64,000 nt of DNA. It comes from Azospirillum brasilense (GTDB taxonomy: Bacteria; Pseudomonadota; Alphaproteobacteria; Azospirillales; Azospirillaceae). The position numbers were made by a program, and so were the translations under genes. Of the stretch, positions 41,636 through 50,318 are shown piece after piece. Each line of letters begins with the position of its first letter. Within the stretch, counting starts at the first letter, position 1. The notes below the pieces were generated by a model. That model was given only the letters and a program-made list of their open reading frames with translations. It did not search any database and was not told where the DNA came from. The stretch is from assembly GCF_022023855.1 (NCBI RefSeq), contig NZ_CP059452.1:427501-491500 (forward strand), in the 5' to 3' direction.

Positions 41636-43447
41636 CTATTCCGCCGGGGTGGCGATCAGCGTCTCAGGCAGGGTGTCCTTGCGGATGCGCAGGAGTTCCT
41701 TCCACTTCTTGAGGGCGGCGATCAGGATCACGAAGCCCAGCGACAGCATGATGATCGAGATGCTGGCGTTGAAGACGTTGTAGCCCTTGGCCAGCGGGTT
41801 CAGATAGACGTTGGTGATCATCCAGTAACCGGCGTAGTTCACCGTCACGAACAGGTAGGCCAGCGGGACGAGGCAGGTCAGCATGTAGACCCGTTTCTGG
41901 CCCAGGCGCAGGATGATCGTGGCGCCGATGATCAGGCCGACCGAGGCCATGAGCTGGTTCGACACCCCGAACAGCGCCCACACCGAGTTGATGTCGCCCG
42001 ACGTCAGCAGGTAGCCCCAGGCCACGCAGGCCAGCACGCTCGCGGCGATCGAACCGGGGACCCAGTCAAGACGCTTCAGCGGGGCATAGAGGTCGCCGCC
42101 CAGGTCTTGGATCAGGTAGCGGGCCACGCGGGTGCCGCTGTCCACGGCGGTCAGGATGAAGACCGCCTCGAACATCACGACGAACTGGAAGAAGTAGGAA
42201 GCCAGCGTGCCGAACCACGGGATGCGGGTGAAGATTTCCGTCATGCCGACGGCCAGGGTCACAGCACCGCCGGTGCGGCCGTAGAGGTCGAGGCCGATTT
42301 CCTGGCTGAGCCGCGGCAGATCGACGACCTGCATGTTCAGGGCCTGGAAGGCGGCGGGCGAGGAGTTGATGGCGAAATAGTCGGCCGGGTGCAGGGAGGT
42401 GGCGGCGATCAGCGCCATGACGCCGACCACGCATTCGGCCAGCATGCCGCCGAAGGCCACGGTGCGGATATCGCTCCATTTGTCGATCAGCTTCGGCGTG
42501 GTGCCCGAGCCGATGAAGGCGTGGAAGCCGGAGATGGCGCCGCAGGCGATGGTGATCGAGATGAACGGCCACACCGGGCCGGCCAGCACCGGGCCGCCGC
42601 CATGGATGAAATCGGTGAGCGCGGGGAAGCGGATTTCCGGGTTGATGAAGACGACGCCGACGACGAGCGCGCCGAACACGCCGATCTTCATGAAGCTCGA
42701 CAGGTAGCCGCGCGGGGTCAGCAGCATCCACACCGGCAGCGCCGTGGCGAAGAAGGCGTAGATCGGCAGGATCAGCGCGACCGTCTCGGCGTGCAGCGTC
42801 AGCCAGTTGCCCAGCACCGTGCCCTGGATGTAGGGGCCGGCGAAGACGGAGGCGGCGATGGCGGCGATGCCGACCTGGGTGGCGCCCTTGGACGAGCCGG
42901 TGATCTTCTCGTAGAGGCCGAGCGCCACGGCGATCGGGATCGTCATGAAGACCGCGAAGGCGCCCCAGGCGTTGCGCTCCAGCGCATGGACGACGACCAT
43001 CGACAGGCCGGCCATGGTGATGGTGATGATGAACAGCATCGCCAGACCGGTGCACCAGCCGGCGACCGGGCCGAGTTCGGCCTTCGCGACCTCCGACAGG
43101 GACTGGCCCTTGTGCTTCATCGAGGCGAACAGCACGACCGTGTCGTGCACCGCGCCGCCGATGACGCAGCCGATCAGCAGCCACAGGAAGCTCGGCAGAT
43201 AGCCGAACTGCGCGGCCAGCACGGGGCCGACCAGCGGGCCGGCGGCGGCGATCGCCGCGAAATGCTGGCCGGCGTTCACCCACTTCTTGGTGGGAACATA
43301 GTTTCGCCCGTCGGCCAGGATGTGGGACGGCGTCACCTCGGAATCATCGGCACGGAGCACCTTGCGCACAAAGAACACGCCGTAGAAGCGGTAGCAGAGG
43401 GCGAGGATGCAGAGTGTCGCGATCACAAATGTTAGGGCGTGATCCAT
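41636..43447 (-). CDS. cstA: Carbon starvation protein CstA
   Basis: A 603-residue membrane protein with many helices, of the CstA/BtsT family of pyruvate or peptide-linked transporters. SEVTPSHILADGRNYVPTKK and WVNAGQHFAAIAAAGPLVGPV near residues 38-75 are the family hallmark, with GGAVHDTVVLFASMKHKGQS and GSGTTPKLIDKWSDIRTVAFG further on. It is about 100 residues shorter than E. coli CstA at the C-terminus. AAGGAGAG lies just upstream of the ATG. The neighbouring LytS/LytR-type pair resembles systems that control BtsT/CstA paralogues in enterobacteria, so growth on pyruvate or starvation response is likely. Confidence 0.93.
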   Translation of the reverse strand: MDHALTFVIATLCILALCYRFYGVFFVRKVLRADDSEVTPSHILADGRNYVPTKKWVNAGQHFAAIAAAGPLVGPVLAAQFGYLPSFLWLLIGCVIGGAVHDTVVLFASMKHKGQSLSEVAKAELGPVAGWCTGLAMLFIITITMAGLSMVVVHALERNAWGAFAVFMTIPIAVALGLYEKITGSSKGATQVGIAAIAASVFAGPYIQGTVLGNWLTLHAETVALILPIYAFFATALPVWMLLTPRGYLSSFMKIGVFGALVVGVVFINPEIRFPALTDFIHGGGPVLAGPVWPFISITIACGAISGFHAFIGSGTTPKLIDKWSDIRTVAFGGMLAECVVGVMALIAATSLHPADYFAINSSPAAFQALNMQVVDLPRLSQEIGLDLYGRTGGAVTLAVGMTEIFTRIPWFGTLASYFFQFVVMFEAVFILTAVDSGTRVARYLIQDLGGDLYAPLKRLDWVPGSIAASVLACVAWGYLLTSGDINSVWALFGVSNQLMASVGLIIGATIILRLGQKRVYMLTCLVPLAYLFVTVNYAGYWMITNVYLNPLAKGYNVFNASISIIMLSLGFVILIAALKKWKELLRIRKDTLPETLIATPAE

Positions 43448-43600
43448 GACAGCTCTCCTTGGAAGGAACTGCCGTCACGGTAGGCCGGGTTTCATCCTCC
43501 GTGTGGTGCTCTCCCCGGAGCGGCGCCATGGCGTGGCGAGCGGTCGGAAAGCGGGGGTGAGCGGTGGGAGGATTTTATAAACCCTCTCTCCTCCGCTCAC

Positions 43601-43647
43601 GCGCAAACGAAGTTTGCGCTGACGCGACAGGCGGACCTTCGGTCCGC
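43601..43647. repeat. Twin-hairpin insert, copy A
   Basis: Hairpin 1 is GCGCAAAC-GAA-GTTTGCGC (43601-43619), linker TGACGCGACAG-like (43620-43630), hairpin 2 GCGGACC-TTC-GGTCCGC (43631-43647). Flanking CTCCGCT and AGCGGGGAG can pair to close a three-way junction. Confidence 0.75.
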
Positions 43648-43682
43648 CGATAGCGGGGAGAGGGTGGCCCGCAGGGCCTCTC

Positions 43683-43736
43683 GCGCTGGCCAAAGGCCAG
43701 CGCTGACGGCGGCAGGCGGATGCCTCTGGCATCCGC
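43683..43736. repeat. Twin-hairpin insert, copy B
   Basis: Hairpin 1 is GCGCTGGCC-AAA-GGCCAGCGC (43683-43703), linker TGACGGCGGCAG (43704-43715), hairpin 2 GCGGATGCC-TCT-GGCATCCGC (43716-43736). The outer CTCTC (43678-43682) and GAGAG (43738-43742) pair. Stem sequences differ from copy A on both sides so that pairing is kept. Confidence 0.75.
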
Positions 43737-43835
43737 TGAGAGCCGGTGAGAGGGTTGCGCTTTTGCCGGACGCACCGCCACGCGCACCCCCCTCACCCTA
43801 ACCCTCTCCCCAGAGGGGAGAGGGAACAAGGACAT

Positions 43836-44555
43836 TCATCCGATGCCCAGCCGCTCCTTCAGCGGGCCGAGGAAGCGGCGGCTGACCGGGATGCTCTGGC
43901 CACCCAGCGTCTGGATTTCCGCCAGCCCGTTGTCGATCAGGCGGATTTCCCGGATGCGGTCGGGGTTGACCAGATATTGACGGTGGCAGCGCACCAGCGG
44001 GGTGCGCTCCTGCAAAGTCAGCAGGGTCAGCTCGGTGAAGCGCTCCTCGCCGTCGGCGTCGACGACGAAGACGCCGCTCGCCTTGGAGGCCACGCATTCC
44101 ACCTCGTCGAGCTTCAACAGGGAGATGCGGTTGTGGCCGGTGCAGGGGATCAGCCGCAGCGGGGCGGCGTCCTTCAGTACGGCGAGATCCTGCGGCGCCC
44201 GCTCGCGGCGCAGCCGTTGCAGCGTCTTGGCCAGCCGGGCCGGGTCCGCCGGCTTCAGCAGATAGTCGAAGGCGTGCTCCTCGAAGGCCTGGACGGCGTA
44301 TTCGTCGTGGGCGGTCAGGAAAACGATGCGGGGCATCCGCTCCGGGTCGAGCATGCTCAGCATCTCCAGCCCGCTGACGCGCGGCATCTGGATGTCGAGG
44401 AAGACCACGTCGGGCGGCTGGCGGTTGATCGCGCCGATGGCCTCGATGGCGTTGGCGCATTCCCCGGCGACCTGGAGGTCGGGGAACTCCTCCAGAAGGC
44501 GCCGCAATTCCTCGCGGGCCAGCGGCTCGTCGTCCACGATCAGGACGGTCATCAT
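43836..44555 (-). CDS. LytTR-family response regulator
   Basis: A 239-residue regulator. The receiver domain (VLIVDDEPLAREELRRLLEE; phospho-acceptor Asp in VVFLDIQMPRVSG; conserved Thr and Lys in FLTAHDEY and YLLKPADP) is followed by a LytTR DNA-binding domain (HNRISLLKLDEVECVASKA, then LVRCHRQYLVNPDRIREI, and PVSRRFLGPLKERL at the end). It overlaps the kinase gene by 4 bases. LytTR regulators bind direct repeats in target promoters; cstA, 390 bases away on the same strand, is the best target candidate. Confidence 0.92.
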   Translation of the reverse strand: MMTVLIVDDEPLAREELRRLLEEFPDLQVAGECANAIEAIGAINRQPPDVVFLDIQMPRVSGLEMLSMLDPERMPRIVFLTAHDEYAVQAFEEHAFDYLLKPADPARLAKTLQRLRRERAPQDLAVLKDAAPLRLIPCTGHNRISLLKLDEVECVASKASGVFVVDADGEERFTELTLLTLQERTPLVRCHRQYLVNPDRIREIRLIDNGLAEIQTLGGQSIPVSRRFLGPLKERLGIG

Positions 44556-46261
44556 GGCGCGGTCTCCGCAACGGCAGGGATGTCCAGGGGAAGGCGCAGG
44601 GTGATGCGGGTGAAGACGTCGGCCTCGCAGACGACATCCACCCCGTAGCCATTGCCGAAGCGGTTGCGGACGCGGCGGTCCACGATGGACATGCCGAGCC
44701 CGTCGCCGCCCGGCTTTTCCTCGTAGAGTCCGGCGTTGTCCTCCACCGCGAGCAGCAGGTCGCCGCCCTCCCGCCGCGCCGCGATGCGGACATGGCCGGG
44801 GCCGAGAAGCTGCGAGGTGCCGTGCTTGATGGCGTTCTCGACGAGCGGCTGGAGCAGGAAGGCCGGCAGCCGGGCGTGGCGCAGCGCGTCGGGCACGTCG
44901 ATCTCCACCGACAGGCGCCCGGTGAAGCGCGCCAGCTCGATCTGGAGATAGGCGCTGACATGCTCCACCTCGTCGGCGACCGTGGCCTCCTGGCTGGGGC
45001 GCTTCAGGTTCTTGCGGAAGAAGACCGACAGGCTCTGCACGAGCTGGCGCGCCCGCTCCGGGTCGTTGCGGATGACCGCGGAGATGGTGTTGAGCGCGTT
45101 GAACAGGAAATGCGGGTTCACCTGCGCGTGCAGCAGCTTGATCTCCGATTGGGCGAGCAGCGCCTTCTGCTGTTCGTAGCGCCCGGCGAGGATCTGGCTG
45201 GACAGCAGCCGGGCGATGCCCTCCCCCAGCGTGCGGTTGATGGTGGAGAACAGCTTGGTCTTCGGCTCGTACAGCTTCACGGTGCCGATCACTCGGTCAT
45301 CCTCCCCGACCAACGGGATCACCAGCGAGGCGCCCAGCCGGCAGTTCGGGTGGATCGAGCATTTGTAGGAGACCAGATTGCCGTCGGCGTAGAGCACCTG
45401 GTTGTTGGCGATCGCCTGATAGGTCTGGGGCGAGGTGATCGGCGTGCCCGGCAGATGGTGGTCGTCGCCGACGCCGATGAAGGCCAGCAGCTTCTCGCGG
45501 TCGGTGATGGCGACGGCGCCGACGCCCGTCTCCTCGTAGATGATGCGGGCGACCCGCATGCTGTTCTCTTCGTTGAAGCCCTGGCGCAGCACGCCGTCGG
45601 CCCGCGCGGCGATCTTCAGCGCCTTGGCGGAGAAGGCGCTCGACTGCTTGTCGATCAGGGCGCGGCGGTCCATCAGGATGCGCATGAACAGCCCCGCCCC
45701 CAGCGTGTTGGCGACGATCATCGGTAGCGCCACCACCTCGACCAGATGGACCGCCGCCGGGAAGGGCTTGGCCACCAGCAGGATGATCAGCATCTGCGCG
45801 ACCTCCGCCACCAGGGTGACGGCGCCGACCCGCAGCGGGTCGAACAGCGGCTCGATCCGGCCCTGGCGGACGAAGTGGCGGTGCACCAGACCGCCGATCA
45901 GCCCCTCCGTCACCGTGGAAATGGCGCAGGCCACCGCCGACATACCGCCCAGCGAGTAGCGGTGCAGCCCGCCCGTGAAGCCGACCGCCAGCCCCACCGA
46001 CGGCCCGCCCAGGATGCCGCTCAGCACGGCCCCGATGGCGCGGGTGTTGGCGATGGAATCGTCGATCTGCAACCCGAAATAGGTCCCCATGACGCAGAAC
46101 ATGGAGAAGATGACGTAGCAGGCCAGCTTATGCGGCCAGCGCACGGTGAGGTGCATCACCGGCAGGAACAGCGGCGTCCGGCTCAGCATGTACGCGATGA
46201 CCAGATACACGCACATCTGCTGGAGCAGCAGGAAGACGAGGCTGAGATGCTCGACGGTCAT
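44552..46261 (-). CDS. LytS-type sensor histidine kinase
   Basis: A 569-residue membrane kinase. Six or more N-terminal helices form the 5TM-LYT sensor (FLLLQQMCVYLVIAYMLSRT, then IGAVLSGILGGPSVGLAVGF). A GAF-like domain follows (GVGAVAITDREKLLAFIGVG; CRLGASLVIPLVGEDDRVIG). The kinase core has ALLAQSEIKLLHAQVNPHFL with the phospho-His before FNALNTISAVIRN, and an ATPase with LVENAIKHGT and GDGLGMSIVDRRV. The start at 46261 sits directly before the first helix; an extension of 27 residues has no ribosome site. Its partner overlaps by ATGA. Pyruvate sensing is known for related BtsS; here it is inferred. Confidence 0.92.
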   Translation of the reverse strand: MTVEHLSLVFLLLQQMCVYLVIAYMLSRTPLFLPVMHLTVRWPHKLACYVIFSMFCVMGTYFGLQIDDSIANTRAIGAVLSGILGGPSVGLAVGFTGGLHRYSLGGMSAVACAISTVTEGLIGGLVHRHFVRQGRIEPLFDPLRVGAVTLVAEVAQMLIILLVAKPFPAAVHLVEVVALPMIVANTLGAGLFMRILMDRRALIDKQSSAFSAKALKIAARADGVLRQGFNEENSMRVARIIYEETGVGAVAITDREKLLAFIGVGDDHHLPGTPITSPQTYQAIANNQVLYADGNLVSYKCSIHPNCRLGASLVIPLVGEDDRVIGTVKLYEPKTKLFSTINRTLGEGIARLLSSQILAGRYEQQKALLAQSEIKLLHAQVNPHFLFNALNTISAVIRNDPERARQLVQSLSVFFRKNLKRPSQEATVADEVEHVSAYLQIELARFTGRLSVEIDVPDALRHARLPAFLLQPLVENAIKHGTSQLLGPGHVRIAARREGGDLLLAVEDNAGLYEEKPGGDGLGMSIVDRRVRNRFGNGYGVDVVCEADVFTRITLRLPLDIPAVAETAP

Positions 46262-46383
46262 GGGGGCGGACGGCGGGTGGCGGGCGGCGGGATTGCCGGC
46301 CCGCAGGCTACCCCCACCCGCCCTGCCGCGGTATGATTCCAATCAATGGATGCGGCCGGAGCCCCCGGGCCGCTTCGATGGCC

Positions 46384-46794
46384 TCAGGCAGCCAGCGCGG
46401 GGGCCTGCTGCACCGTTGCCGGCACGGTGCCGGTGTTGGCGGGCGGCAGGCGCAGGCGGCTCGCCAGCCCCTCCAGGGAATCGTGCAGGCGCCGGCAGGG
46501 GGTGCCGTCCTCCCCCGGCTCGTAGATGCCGACGAAGGGCGCGCCCGGCTGGTTGGGGTCGAGGTGGAGCTCGACGATGTGGGTGCGCGACGTGCAGCCG
46601 CGGATCAGCGGATCGGCGGGAATCACCGTCCAGCCGCGCCGCAGGCAACGTTCGGCCAGCCCTTCCAGATAAAGCGAGGCGGACGGAACGCGCTTCAGCG
46701 CCTTCAACTCGGCGATGAGCTGGCGGACGTTGTCCACCTGCTCCAGGAACAGGCCGGCGGCGTGATGCGTGTCGCGGATCACGAGTTTCAGCAT
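46384..46794 (-). CDS. Hypothetical protein, 136 aa
   Basis: A 136-residue soluble protein starting MLKLVIRDTHHAAGLFLEQV. It has a helical first half and a beta-rich second half (RTHIVELHLDPNQPGAPFVG, IYEPGEDGTPC). The tail is Ala/Pro-rich and likely disordered. AGGAGG lies 9 bases before the ATG. It stands 122 bases upstream of the sensor kinase on the same strand. The family is not recognised. Confidence 0.65.
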   Translation of the reverse strand: MLKLVIRDTHHAAGLFLEQVDNVRQLIAELKALKRVPSASLYLEGLAERCLRRGWTVIPADPLIRGCTSRTHIVELHLDPNQPGAPFVGIYEPGEDGTPCRRLHDSLEGLASRLRLPPANTGTVPATVQQAPALAA

Positions 46795-46931
46795 GGGTTG
46801 GAACCTCCTCTGCGCGCACGGCTCCGTCACCCGCGGGGACGCATCGGCGGCCCTCGTGGCGCCACGCCCGTTGGGCGGAAGCCTGCGCGTTGTACGTTTG
46901 GGTGGGAAGCGTCGGACGGGACGCGGTTCCG

Positions 46932-47537
46932 CTATTCGGCCGTGCCCAGGTCCGTGCCGGTCAAATCCGGTTCGGGCCGTTCGGCCACCGTCACAGGCGG
47001 TTCGGACGCCGGTTTGCGGTCGGGGTAAAGCGCGGCCACCATCTGCTCCAATCGGTGCCGCAGCGAGCGGTTCGGCTGGTCGGAGGGCCGGGCTTCAACG
47101 CGCACGTTCACCACGCCGTCCTCGATCATGCCCAGTTCGCTGGCCGCCTTCCGCGACAGATCGATCACCCGTCCCTTCACGTAGGGGCCGCGGTCGTTGA
47201 TCACGACCTCGACGCTGCGTCCGTTATCGGCGTTGGTCACCGTCACCCGGCTGCCCAGGGGAAGCCGGCGGGACGCGGCGGTCAGCCGGTTCTGGCTGAA
47301 TCGTTCCCCCGACGCCGTGGTCCGGCCATGGAAGAAATCGGCGTAGTAGGACGCCTTCCCCTTGTGAACATAAACCGGTTCGATATCCGAAACGACCGGC
47401 GCCGCGTTTTCCTCAAACTCGACGTCCTGCAGCATTGAGTCCTGCGGCACTGGCGGGACGGAGGCAATCTGTGCACCAGTCGAACATGCCCCAACAGAAA
47501 CAGCACAGATAGCGAGCGCAACACAGCCATACCGCAC
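46932..47537 (-). CDS. rlpA: RlpA-like septal ring lipoprotein / lytic transglycosylase
   Basis: A 201-residue lipoprotein. I use the GTG at 47537, with AGGGGAG 7 bases upstream: it gives a short basic start, the helix YGCVALAICAVSVGAC and a lipobox cysteine in VGACSTG. The double-psi beta-barrel follows: KGKASYYADFFHGRTTASGE, RLPLGSRVTVTNADNGRSVE and VVINDRGPYVKGRVIDLSRK, with the catalytic Asp of the NDRGP motif. RlpA cuts peptidoglycan strands without stem peptides during cell separation. There is no SPOR domain, so it is a short form. Confidence 0.9.
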   Translation of the reverse strand: MRYGCVALAICAVSVGACSTGAQIASVPPVPQDSMLQDVEFEENAAPVVSDIEPVYVHKGKASYYADFFHGRTTASGERFSQNRLTAASRRLPLGSRVTVTNADNGRSVEVVINDRGPYVKGRVIDLSRKAASELGMIEDGVVNVRVEARPSDQPNRSLRHRLEQMVAALYPDRKPASEPPVTVAERPEPDLTGTDLGTAE

Positions 47538-48010
47538 TCTTTTTCTCCCCTGTTGTTGTTCTGCGGCAACGGTTGCGGAATCTCTCCATCCTGTCAATCC
47601 GCGAATCCACACCTATGCTGTGACAGGATTGCGCCTTAATATTCTTTAACGATTTTACTTTGACCTTATCATGACGGGCGCGAGCCGGTTTGTGTGTTTC
47701 ATTTGCGGCGATTGAATTTTTGTCCATCCTGGAAATCCCACCAGTCATCCTCAGCGTATAACCCGGCGTGACCGCAGGCCCGCGAGTGCGTGGAAGGAAT
47801 TTCCCGGAACCCCCACAAGATACTGAAAATCCGTTGGAAATTTTCCATCGCCCAATGCTGATGATGCCGTCTGTTCCATTGAACACGGACAAACGTCTTG
47901 TCATAAATACTGACTGATTGAAAGACGACTCCGATCGTTTTCGCCAAACATCATCGAAATTCCGAACGAATTTAGCGAAACACCGGTCCACCCAAACGGA
48001 GTGCGCGGAC
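47538..48010. other. Divergent intergenic region between rlpA and the RTX protease
   Basis: About 470 bases, AT-richer than the genes beside it. It should carry both promoters. A short inverted repeat GACAA-N5-TTGTC lies at 47888-47902. An 82-codon leftward frame at 47699-47947 is not supported by a ribosome site or gene-like codon use. Confidence 0.45.
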
Positions 48011-49777
48011 ATGAGTGAGTTTCGGATTCCCGGCCCTGGCGAAATTGGGGACGGGCTCGGCGATGATCGATCAACCCTCAATGACGTTTCGGGCTTCGAT
48101 GACGTTTCAGGCCCGGCGATGGAAACGGCCGGCCGGACGACGGGCGGCGTCGGCGACCCGCTGTTCGTCCGAGCGTTCGACAGCGGGCGCCGCTGGGGCG
48201 TACCGCCGGACATTGCCGCGACGGCGCCCTACAGCTTGACCTACGGCTGGGTTGTGGATGCCGGCATCCGCTACGTGCCCGGCTTCCGTCCCCTCAACGA
48301 CAGCCAGAAGGCCATGGCGTTGCAGGCGATGGGGGAGTGGAGCGCCGTCGCCAACCTCGCCTTCGTGGAAACGGCGGCGCCGATGACCGCCAACCTGCAA
48401 TTCCACATGAGCCAGCTCGACGCCTTCGGCGCCTCCGGCATGGCCTACTACCCCAACCCGGCGGGCTCCTACATCTACCTCGACCCCGAATCGGCCGGCT
48501 ACCGCACCTATGTGCACGAGATCGGCCATGCTTTGGGCCTGAAGCATCCCGGCGACTACAACGGCACGGGCAGCGGCACCCCGCCCTTCCTGCCTCCGTC
48601 CGAGGACAACCGGACCAACACGATCATGTCCTATTACGGCGTCTGGCCCGGCGGGCTGGGCGTCTATGACGTCGCCGCGATCCAGCGCCTCTACGGTCCC
48701 AACCCCGCCGTGCGCTCGGGCGACGACCTGTATCTCCTGACACCGGGGGCGTCGGGACGCTACCTCTGGGACGGCGGGGGCAACGACACCCTGTCCGCTG
48801 CGGGTGCGGACGTTCCTGTCACTGTCGACCTGACGGGCGGCTGGGGATGGTTCTCGGCGCAGGCCTCCTCGATTCTCGCCCAGAACCAGTTTTTCGTCGG
48901 CTACGGAACCCGCATCGAGACCGTCATCGGGGGATCGGCTGGCGACCGCTTGACCGGCTCGGCCTTTGCCGACACGCTGATGGGTGCCGCGGGGGACGAC
49001 ACGCTGGCCGGTGGAGGCGGCGACGATCTTCTCGACGGCGGAACCGGCACCAACACGGCCTTCTACAACTTCCCCTCCGCCAACGCGTTCGTGACCAGCG
49101 ATCCGTTGGGGAGCGGAGCGGAGCTGACGGTCACCGGGGCCGGCGGCACCGACCGGCTGCGCGACATCGAACGGCTGGTCTTTGCCGACCGCACGGTCAC
49201 CCGGCAGGAGGCTGCGGCCGCCCTGCCCCGCGCCGCGTCGGACCAGCGCGCCATCGTTCAGGATGGCGCCATGAGCTACGAGGTGCGGATGGCCGCCTAT
49301 TCCGGCCCGGTCGCCGGCCTGAAAAACCAGTTCCTGGGAACGGCCGCCGCGGAAGCGGTGGTCGGCAGCGACCAGGGCGATTTCATGAATCTGCTCGGCG
49401 GGAACGACGCCGCGCAGGGCGGAGGCGGAAACGACGTGCTGGACGGCGGCACGGGCTCCAACTTCCTGACCGGCGGAGCCGGCACGGACACCTTCAACGT
49501 CGATGGGCGGGGCGAAGGCGTCACGTGGTCCACCATCACCGACCTGCAATCGGCGGAATGGGTCGTCGCCTGGGGCTGGACGGACACCCTCTCCAAACTG
49601 ACTTGGGAGGATCTGGCGGGCGCCACCGGCTATCAGGGGGTCACCGCGCGAATCGACCTGGACGGCAATGGCGGCACCGACCTCAGCCTGACCTTCAACG
49701 GACAGACCCCCGGCGGGTTGCTCTCCATGCCCGGACAGGTGGGGACCGACAGCTATCTTGCCTTCCGGATCGGCTGA
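48011..49777 (+). CDS. Serralysin-like RTX metalloprotease (M10 family)
   Basis: A 588-residue secreted zinc protease. After a 40-residue lead without a Sec signal comes the catalytic domain: the zinc motif HEIGHALGLKH begins at residue 169 and the Met-turn is NTIMSYYG near residue 210. Next is an RTX part with GGGNDTLSAAGAD, GSAFADTLMGAAGDDTLAGG and GGGDDLLDGGTG, then a second cluster LLGGNDAAQGGGGNDVLDGG. The C-terminus (DSYLAFRIG) is a type I secretion signal candidate. It probably leaves through a type I exporter such as that at 1941-5032, since none is adjacent. Substrates would be extracellular proteins. Confidence 0.92.
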   Translation: MSEFRIPGPGEIGDGLGDDRSTLNDVSGFDDVSGPAMETAGRTTGGVGDPLFVRAFDSGRRWGVPPDIAATAPYSLTYGWVVDAGIRYVPGFRPLNDSQKAMALQAMGEWSAVANLAFVETAAPMTANLQFHMSQLDAFGASGMAYYPNPAGSYIYLDPESAGYRTYVHEIGHALGLKHPGDYNGTGSGTPPFLPPSEDNRTNTIMSYYGVWPGGLGVYDVAAIQRLYGPNPAVRSGDDLYLLTPGASGRYLWDGGGNDTLSAAGADVPVTVDLTGGWGWFSAQASSILAQNQFFVGYGTRIETVIGGSAGDRLTGSAFADTLMGAAGDDTLAGGGGDDLLDGGTGTNTAFYNFPSANAFVTSDPLGSGAELTVTGAGGTDRLRDIERLVFADRTVTRQEAAAALPRAASDQRAIVQDGAMSYEVRMAAYSGPVAGLKNQFLGTAAAEAVVGSDQGDFMNLLGGNDAAQGGGGNDVLDGGTGSNFLTGGAGTDTFNVDGRGEGVTWSTITDLQSAEWVVAWGWTDTLSKLTWEDLAGATGYQGVTARIDLDGNGGTDLSLTFNGQTPGGLLSMPGQVGTDSYLAFRIG

Positions 49778-49886
49778 CCGCATTCCGCCGTTCGAAAAAA
49801 CGGCCGGATCGACTGCCGCGCCGCGCCGATCCTGGCGCATCCTCAGCGCAATCGCCGAAACATCGAATGAGGAGGGACCCACGACC

Positions 49887-50243
49887 ATGAAGCAGGTGAT
49901 GTTCGTCGAACTCGGCATGGGCGCCGATCTGCACGGTCAGGACGTGACCAAGGCCGCGGTGCGCGCGGTGCGCAACGCCATCGAGCGCAACTCCATGCCC
50001 GGCATGCGCGCGCTGGTCGATGGCGACACCAGCCGGATGCAGGTCCGCGTCCATCTCGCCGTTCCGGCGGACGCCGACCGGCTGGACCTGGAGGCCGTCC
50101 GGGCCGTCTTCCCCTATGGACAAGTCTCCTTCAACGTGGTGTCCGGCGGCATGCTGGCGCCCAGCGGCATCTTCCTCGCCGACAAGAACGACCGCAACGA
50201 GTTGATCTACATCGTCAACGCCGCGGTGGAGGTCGGTATTTGA
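49887..50243 (+). CDS. Lin0512-family protein
   Basis: A 118-residue soluble protein. It begins MKQVMFVELGMGADLHGQDV and has TKAAVRAVRNAIERNSMPGM, VRVHLAVPADADRLDLEAVR and FPYGQVSFNVVSGGMLAPSG, matching a small family of unknown function named after Lin0512 of Listeria. The fold is likely a compact alpha/beta oligomer. GAGGAGGG lies about 9 bases before the ATG. It follows the protease gene by 109 bases, with no clear functional link. Confidence 0.85.
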   Translation: MKQVMFVELGMGADLHGQDVTKAAVRAVRNAIERNSMPGMRALVDGDTSRMQVRVHLAVPADADRLDLEAVRAVFPYGQVSFNVVSGGMLAPSGIFLADKNDRNELIYIVNAAVEVGI

Positions 50244-50318
50244 AGTCTGGGGACTGAGGTTTGGCGCTTGAGTGCGGAGCGGTTGCCCCCGCCCCCCGTT
50301 TCGTGCCAGCGTCGGGGC

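Larger units (their letters stand above)
43581..43825. repeat. Intergenic palindromic repeat, enlarged copy with two nested inserts
   Basis: The outer parts match the 27411 copy: CCCTCTC...GGGGAGAGGGTGGCCCG at the left, and CCCCCTCACCCTAACCCTCTCCCC with GGGGAGAGGG at the right. Two structured inserts interrupt it at 43591-43659 and 43678-43742. Confidence 0.85.
43448..43835. other. Repeat-filled region between cstA and the LytR-type gene
   Basis: About 390 bases. The first 130 bases should contain the cstA promoter. The remainder, from 43581, is a palindromic repeat with two nested inserts (listed separately). No gene is seen. A frame running through the repeat is explained by its GC content. 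Confidence 0.6.

Noticed and set aside
14952..43825. Repeated palindromes considered as a CRISPR array
   Set aside because: The copies are far apart, vary in length, have no regular spacers and no cas genes nearby. They are dispersed intergenic repeats.
47699..47947. An 82-codon leftward frame between rlpA and the RTX protease
   Set aside because: It has no ribosome site, unusual codon use and no domain, and it covers the region where both promoters should be.
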